DNA of 64,000 bases, from positions 62,001 to 126,000 of the forward strand of contig NZ_JFHC01000010.1 in assembly GCF_000698595.1 (NCBI RefSeq). The letters run 5' to 3'. A model generated the notes under the pieces. That model had not been told where the DNA came from, did no database searches, and saw only the letters and a program-made list of their open reading frames with translations. Origin of the DNA: Caballeronia glathei. Its GTDB lineage: Bacteria > Pseudomonadota > Gammaproteobacteria > Burkholderiales > Burkholderiaceae. Positions 59,666-64,000 of this stretch are shown here, one piece after another (the stretch's first letter is position 1; every line of letters begins with the position of its first letter). Both the position numbers and the translations under genes were made by a program.

Positions 59666-60367
59666 ATGGCCCCCCGCACAAAACCCCCGCTCGAAGAACC
59701 TCCCGTAGACGAACGCGTCCACGCCGCGATCACGTCCGCGTTGTTGCAGGGCAAGCTCGCGCCGGGCGCGCAGCTCGTCGAGCGCGACCTCGCGGCCGCG
59801 TTCGGCTGCACGCGGGGCACGATCCGCAAGGTGCTGACGCGGCTCGGCTTCGAGGGAAAAGTGACGCTCGCGGCGAATCGCGGGGCGTTCGTGCCGTCAC
59901 CGTCCGCGCACGACATCCGCGAGGTGTACCGGGCGCGCCAGCTGATCGAGGCGGGCGTGGTCGTGGCCCTGTGCGGCTCGCTGACGGTGCAGCAGAAGCG
60001 CCGCCTGCGCGCGCACGTGAAGAGCGAGGAGCGGGCGCTGAAGGAAGGCAGTGTCGAGGATTGCGTGCGGCTCGCCGGGCAGTTTCATCTGCTGCTCGTG
60101 GAGCTGGCCGGCGCGGCCGAATTGCAGGCGTTCTTCGCGCAGCTCGTCGCGAAGACGGAGCTGTACAAGGCGCTTTTCGATCCGTCGAAGGGGTCGAACT
60201 GCGCCTCCGACGAGCACAGCCGGCTCATCGAGGCGCTGGAGGCGGCGGACCTCGACGCGGCGCTCGCGGCCATGCGCGAGCACCTTGCCGAACTGGAAGA
60301 CCGGGTGCTCGCGCGGGCGGATGCGAAGGGCGGCACCGATCTCGTCGCGCTTTTCGGCGGCGCGTGA
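59666..60367 (+). CDS. GntR-family regulator, FadR/FCD type
   Basis: 233 residues from the ATG at 59666. N-terminal winged helix at residues ~15-80 (ITSALLQGKLAPGAQLVERDLAAAFGCTRGTIRKVLTRL, then GAFVPSPS). The C-terminal FCD domain (residues ~85-215) has helix motifs EVYRARQLIEAGVVVALC, QFHLLLVELAGAAELQAFF, and DEHSRLIEALEAADLDAALAAMREHLAELE, whose Asp/His residues usually bind a metal and an acidic ligand. It is the likely repressor of the divergent amidohydrolase-transporter pair. Confidence 0.9.
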   Translation: MAPRTKPPLEEPPVDERVHAAITSALLQGKLAPGAQLVERDLAAAFGCTRGTIRKVLTRLGFEGKVTLAANRGAFVPSPSAHDIREVYRARQLIEAGVVVALCGSLTVQQKRRLRAHVKSEERALKEGSVEDCVRLAGQFHLLLVELAGAAELQAFFAQLVAKTELYKALFDPSKGSNCASDEHSRLIEALEAADLDAALAAMREHLAELEDRVLARADAKGGTDLVALFGGA

Positions 60368-60426
60368 GCGGCGACCAGCGACAAGCGACCAGCGACCAGA
60401 AAAGATACCTACAAGGAGACACGGCG

Positions 60427-60840
60427 ATGACCAGAATCACCGGCGGCTGTCTGTGCGGCGCGGTGCGCTACGAATCCGGCGGCCCGGCGCTGATGGCGCT
60501 GCGCTGCCACTGCCGCGATTGCCAGTATCTTTCGGGCGGCGAGCCCGCCGATGCGCTTGTGGTGCCCTCCGCGTCGCTCAGGCGCGTGAAGGGCGAGGAC
60601 CGCTTCTACTGGACGCACGCCGACTCGGGCACGCGCGTGTTCCGCTCGTTCTGCGCGCAGTGCGGCACGCCGCTCTTCGCGGGCAACACGGCACATCCTG
60701 AAGCCATCGCGATCAAGCTGGGCTCGCTCGACGAGCCTTCGAAATATCCGCCGACGAGCCACATCTGGACCGCGTCGGCGCAGTCCTGGCACTACATCGA
60801 TCCGCAGCAGCCGGCATTCGAGCGCAACCCGCCCGGGTGA
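60427..60840 (+). CDS. GFA-family (CENP-V/GFA) zinc protein
   Basis: 137 residues from the ATG at 60427, with AAGGAG upstream. Two zinc sites: CLCG and CHCRDC at the N-terminus, CAQCG in the middle. The family includes glutathione-dependent formaldehyde-activating enzyme and its many uncharacterised relatives. The C-terminus with PTSHIWTASAQSW is typical of the uncharacterised relatives. It follows gntR after 59 bp, which contains a short tandem repeat of GCGACCAGCGACA type. Confidence 0.88.
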   Translation: MTRITGGCLCGAVRYESGGPALMALRCHCRDCQYLSGGEPADALVVPSASLRRVKGEDRFYWTHADSGTRVFRSFCAQCGTPLFAGNTAHPEAIAIKLGSLDEPSKYPPTSHIWTASAQSWHYIDPQQPAFERNPPG

Positions 60841-60862
60841 GCGGGCGGGCAAGTCGGGCCGG

Positions 60863-61861
60863 TCAGTTTGCCGACGCGGTGCGCGCGGCGGCTTCGTCGC
60901 GCCACACGTTGTCCTTCACGGCGATCTGCCGCGGAATCAGCTTCGCGCGATAGAACGCGTCGGCGACGTCCTGCTGGGTCGCGACGATCCGGTCGTCCAC
61001 CGGGGTCGCGGCATAGGGCACGCGGCGCACCCATTTCTCGACGATCGCCGCATCCAGCCCGACCTTCGGCGCGAGCAGCGCGGCGGTCTCGGCCGGATGC
61101 TGCGTGACCCATGCGCCGCCCGCACGCAGTTGCCCGATCACCGCGCGGATCGCCTGGGGATTGCGCTCGGCGAAGCTGCGCGTCGCCTCGTAGAAGTTGT
61201 AGGGCTTGGGAAGTCCCGTGTAGTCGGCGAGCGTGCGCACCTTCAGCGCTGCCTGAGCCGACGCGTAATACGGGTCCCACACGATCCATGCATCGACGTC
61301 GCCGTTCTCGAAGGCGGCGCGTGCGTCGGCGGGCGGAAGATAGACAGGCGTGATGTCGGCGGACGTCAGCCCGGCCTTTTTCAGCGCTTCGAGCAGCAGG
61401 AAATTGGAACTCGAACCCTTTTGCAGCGCGACGCGCTTGCCCTTCAGGCCGGCGAGCGTGCGGATCGGCGAGTCGGCCTTCACGAAGACCGCTTCGTTGC
61501 TTTCGCCGCCCGGCTCCGCGCCGACATAGACGAAATTCACGCCCGCGGCTTGTGCGAACACGGCGGGCGGTGCGCCCGTGTAGCCGAAATCGATGCTGCC
61601 GGTATTGAGCGCTTCCAGCAGTTGCGGACCGGCGGGAAACTCGAACCACGACACCGTATAGCCGAGCGGCTTCAGTTTCTGTTCGAGTGTGCCCTGCGCC
61701 TTGAGCACCGCGAGCAGCCCGGCCTTCTGATAGCCGATGCGGATCTGTGCGGCGGGCGTTGCGCCGGTATCGCCGGCGAAAGCGGAGGAGGAGGCCGCCG
61801 CGAACGCGGCGAGCGTTGCAGCGGCGAAGAAACGAAGAAACAGGAAGCGGAAAGTACTCAT
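60863..61861 (-). CDS. ABC transporter substrate-binding protein, sulfonate type (SsuA-like)
   Basis: 332 residues from the ATG at 61859-61861. Sec signal peptide of ~30 residues ending SSSAFA. The mature domain matches the nitrate/sulfonate/taurine-binding (SsuA/TauA) fold: IRIGYQKAGLLAVLKAQGTLEQKL, VSWFEFPAGPQLLEALNTGSIDFGYTGAPPAVFAQAAG, LKGKRVALQKGSSSNFLLLEAL and DAWIVWDPYYA. No permease or ATPase is beside it. A 13-bp inverted repeat lies at 61873-61902, and no Shine-Dalgarno sequence is visible between it and the start. Confidence 0.88.
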   Translation of the reverse strand: MSTFRFLFLRFFAAATLAAFAAASSSAFAGDTGATPAAQIRIGYQKAGLLAVLKAQGTLEQKLKPLGYTVSWFEFPAGPQLLEALNTGSIDFGYTGAPPAVFAQAAGVNFVYVGAEPGGESNEAVFVKADSPIRTLAGLKGKRVALQKGSSSNFLLLEALKKAGLTSADITPVYLPPADARAAFENGDVDAWIVWDPYYASAQAALKVRTLADYTGLPKPYNFYEATRSFAERNPQAIRAVIGQLRAGGAWVTQHPAETAALLAPKVGLDAAIVEKWVRRVPYAATPVDDRIVATQQDVADAFYRAKLIPRQIAVKDNVWRDEAAARTASAN

Positions 61862-61872
61862 GGCGGGTTCGT

Positions 61873-61902
61873 GGTCGATGGAAGTCGGAACTTCCATCGA
61901 CC
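61873..61902. repeat. Perfect 13-bp inverted repeat at the SsuA-like start
   Basis: GGTCGATGGAAGT (61873-61885) and ACTTCCATCGACC (61890-61902) around CGGA. It ends 11 bp from the SsuA-like ATG, so it may be an operator or a leader hairpin. Confidence 0.75.
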
Positions 61903-61978
61903 ATAACTGCGCCTGCGGTCCGCGTCGAACAAGCGATCGTGAGAAGCTAATCACGCATCGCCTGCAATCGAATGCAGC

Positions 61979-63541
61979 TTATTGCGCGTAGTCGAGGGTG
62001 TTGGTCAGGTCGCCCATCGGCTTGCCGCCGTTCGCGACCAGCGCCGCATCGCGTGCCGCGAGGCCCGGAAGCTTCGGCAGCGAGTAGCGCGTCGTGATGA
62101 AGCGCAGGATCGAGGTCGTGTCGTATTGCGTGTGATCGACGAACCCCTTCTTCGCGAACGGCGAAATGACCAGCGCCGGAATGCGCGTGCCCGGACCCCA
62201 GCGGTCGCCCTTCGGCGGCGCGACGTGGTCCCAGAACCCGCCGTTCTCGTCGTACGTCACGATCACGACCATGTTCTTCCACTGCGGGCTCTTCTGCAGA
62301 TGCGCGATCACATCGGCGATGTGGGTGTCGCCCGACGCGACATCGGTATAGCCCGCATGCTCGTTCAGGTTGCCCTGCGGCTTGTAGAAGGACACTTGCG
62401 GCAGCGTGCCCGCGTCGATCGCCTTGATGAACTCGGAGCCGTTGGTGCCGCCGTCGAGCAGATGCTGCGCGCGGTTCGCCGTGCCCGGTGCGAGGTCGGC
62501 GAAGTAGTTGAACGGCTGATGGTGCGTCTGGAAGTCCGGCACCACGTTCACCGCGCCGTTGATGTTCGACGGATCGGCAAGCGCCGCGCCCCACGAGCCG
62601 CTATACCACGCCCACGACACGCCCGCCTTGTTCAGCAGGTCGCCGATATGCTGCTGCGTCTGCGGCGGCAGCGTCGTTGCGACGGACGGGTCGGCGTACG
62701 CCGGATCGCCGCCTGCGGCCGGCTTGTTGCCGCTCGGCTGATACGGCGGCTGCATCGTGTTGATCGCGAAGAAATCGGGCGTGAGGTTGCCCGAGTTGAC
62801 GAACTTCGGAATGCCGGTGAGCGCCGAGGCGGGCGAGTTGTCCGCGAGCTTGAGCGACACGCCGTCCGGGTTCACGACCGAGATCGAGGCTGCCGCCGGG
62901 CTCTTGTCCGCGTTCGGATAGACCGGCGTGCACGCACACACGAGCCACTGGTGGTTCAGGAACGAGCCGCCGAACGCGCTCATGAAGAAGTTGTCGGCAA
63001 GCGTGAACTGCTGGGCGATCTTGTAGAGCGGCAGCTTGTCGGGGTTCGTGTTGTAGTGCCCCATCACGAGACCGCCCGAATCGGCCCAGGCGGCGAACTT
63101 GTCGTTCTTGCCGCCGTCGATCTGCATCTGGTTCTCGTAGAAGCGGTGATACAGGTCGCGCGTCGTGACCGACAGCGACGTGTTGTAGCCAGCGGGGTCG
63201 TCGATGGCGAACGGTGCGTTGGGCATGTTCACCGTCATCGCCTCGGTGATCGCGGGCGTCACGCCCTTCGCCGTCAGGCCGCCCCACACCGCCGGCAGAG
63301 CGGTGAGCACGCTGCCGTCGCGGTCGAGCTGCTTCGCCGTTTGCGCGGTCACGTTCTGCATGCCGTTCGCGCCGGGGAAGTTGCCGTACAGGTTGTCGAA
63401 GCTGCGGTTTTCCGCATAGATCACGACGACGTTCTTCACCGACGAAATGTCCGCGTGATTGCTGTCGCTGCCACCGCATGCGTACAGTCCGAATGCAGTG
63501 AGCGCCGCGAGCGGCACTGCGCAGACGAGTTTCTTGTTCAT
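61979..63541 (-). CDS. Phosphoesterase (acid phosphatase/phospholipase C family)
   Basis: 520 residues from the ATG at 63539-63541, with GAGAG upstream. Secretion signal ending GLYACGGS; the Cys could be lipidated, although Tyr at -2 is unusual. The phosphoesterase domain (pfam04185: phospholipase C, AcpA) starts with NVVVIYAENRSFDNLYGNFPGANG, the metal- and nucleophile-binding segment, and later has SAFGGSFLNHQWLVC and VIVTYDENGGFWDHVAPPKGD, followed by IPALVISPFAKKGFVDHTQYDTTSILRFI. These enzymes release phosphate from phosphomonoesters or phospholipids. It lies 118 bp downstream of the SsuA-like start, on the same strand. Confidence 0.88.
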   Translation of the reverse strand: MNKKLVCAVPLAALTAFGLYACGGSDSNHADISSVKNVVVIYAENRSFDNLYGNFPGANGMQNVTAQTAKQLDRDGSVLTALPAVWGGLTAKGVTPAITEAMTVNMPNAPFAIDDPAGYNTSLSVTTRDLYHRFYENQMQIDGGKNDKFAAWADSGGLVMGHYNTNPDKLPLYKIAQQFTLADNFFMSAFGGSFLNHQWLVCACTPVYPNADKSPAAASISVVNPDGVSLKLADNSPASALTGIPKFVNSGNLTPDFFAINTMQPPYQPSGNKPAAGGDPAYADPSVATTLPPQTQQHIGDLLNKAGVSWAWYSGSWGAALADPSNINGAVNVVPDFQTHHQPFNYFADLAPGTANRAQHLLDGGTNGSEFIKAIDAGTLPQVSFYKPQGNLNEHAGYTDVASGDTHIADVIAHLQKSPQWKNMVVIVTYDENGGFWDHVAPPKGDRWGPGTRIPALVISPFAKKGFVDHTQYDTTSILRFITTRYSLPKLPGLAARDAALVANGGKPMGDLTNTLDYAQ

Positions 63542-63765
63542 TGGGGTCTCTCTCGTGTTGGGGAGCCGGTGCGCTGACTGTCGTCGATGCGCCTTACAGA
63601 ACCTCACCGGCGGCGAAAGTATTGCAAGCACTTTTGACGTGGCGATGTAATAGCGCTTTCAATTGCGTAATTTGAAACACCGGAATCGCGCGCGGGTGTC
63701 ATGTCACGTAAAGGACATATTGGCGACATACGCTTCGGCTTCTTCTTCCGTCCGCTCGCGTGCCC

Positions 63766-64000
63766 ATGTTTTCCAAGTCCCTGTCGTATATCGCTTTTTC
63801 CCTGGCTTGCTCGGTATTCGCGGCGGCGCTCGCCGGGTGCGATTCGCACGCGGCCACTGCGGCCACCGCGACGGCCCCTTCCGTGCCGCAGGGGCAGTCA
63901 CGTGCGCAGGTTTTCGAAGCTGTCAGGCAGATGACATCGGTCGGCGAAAAAATCTTCTTCGACCCGACGCTGTCGGGCTCCGGTAAGCTCGCCTGCGCGT
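63766..64000 (+). CDS. Di-heme cytochrome c peroxidase-like protein, 5' part
   Basis: From the ATG at 63766, 78 residues up to the window edge. Signal or lipoprotein leader ending AALAGCDS (lipobox LAGC). The mature start has VGEKIFFDPTLSGSGKLACA, which matches the region just before the first CxxCH haem motif of bacterial di-heme cytochrome c peroxidases (MauG/CcpA family). The haem site itself would lie outside the window, so the assignment is good but not complete. It is divergent from the phosphoesterase gene. Confidence 0.78.
   Translation, partial: MFSKSLSYIAFSLACSVFAAALAGCDSHAATAATATAPSVPQGQSRAQVFEAVRQMTSVGEKIFFDPTLSGSGKLACA

Overview
The window is chromosomal DNA from a high-GC betaproteobacterium. 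Its gene order and families point to Burkholderia sensu lato (Burkholderia, Paraburkholderia or Caballeronia). Pointers are EF-P with an arginine at position 32 beside its rhamnosyltransferase gene earP, the order carA-carB-greA / yhbY / rlmE-ftsH-folP-glmM-pstSCAB-phoU-phoB-phoR / ppk / ppx, an OlsB-type ornithine-lipid acyltransferase, and GC-rich codon use. The species was not determined.

Layout. 1-3.5 kb: the 3' end of a response regulator with an altered sigma-54-activator motif, a BON-domain lipoprotein, efp and earP, all on the minus strand. 3547-6484: a complete group II intron with a reverse transcriptase/HNH protein, inserted in the gap between divergent earP and uvrC. 6.6-10 kb: uvrC, pgsA, and tRNA-Gly, tRNA-Gly, tRNA-Cys. 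10-20 kb: an acetyltransferase, copper delivery/assembly genes for cytochrome oxidase (SCO, CtaG-like), trehalose synthesis (otsB-otsA), an ABC exporter, a glycosyltransferase and two membrane proteins. 20-26.4 kb: tRNA-Val, the dnaQ-rnhA-methyltransferase block divergent from gloB, mltD and an MFS transporter. 26.4-38.6 kb: carAB, greA, a membrane protein, yhbY, rlmE, ftsH, folP and glmM.

38.7-51.8 kb is a phosphate and polyphosphate locus. pstSCAB, phoU, phoB and phoR lie in one direction behind a predicted Pho box. A 0.8-kb nest of intergenic repeats in mirror arrangement follows, then ppk (minus) and ppx (plus), then olsB and sixA. Together these cover phosphate uptake, sensing, polyphosphate storage and a phosphate-free membrane lipid.

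52-64 kb: tRNA-Pro, a 54-residue lipoprotein next to a Zur-like regulator, another small lipoprotein, a NlpD-like activator, an epimerase-like protein, a 28-codon peptide gene, uppP, tRNA-Arg, an MFS transporter/amidohydrolase pair divergent from a GntR regulator with a clear TGGT-N2-ACCA operator pair, a GFA-family protein, an orphan sulfonate-type binding protein, an acid phosphatase/phospholipase-type enzyme, and the start of a di-heme cytochrome c peroxidase. 

Most of the window is core genome. The non-routine items are the intron and its tandem covarying hairpins, the mirror repeat nest between phoR and ppk, several very small genes, and the GntR-controlled transporter/deaminase pair. 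I found no CRISPR array, prophage or defence island.
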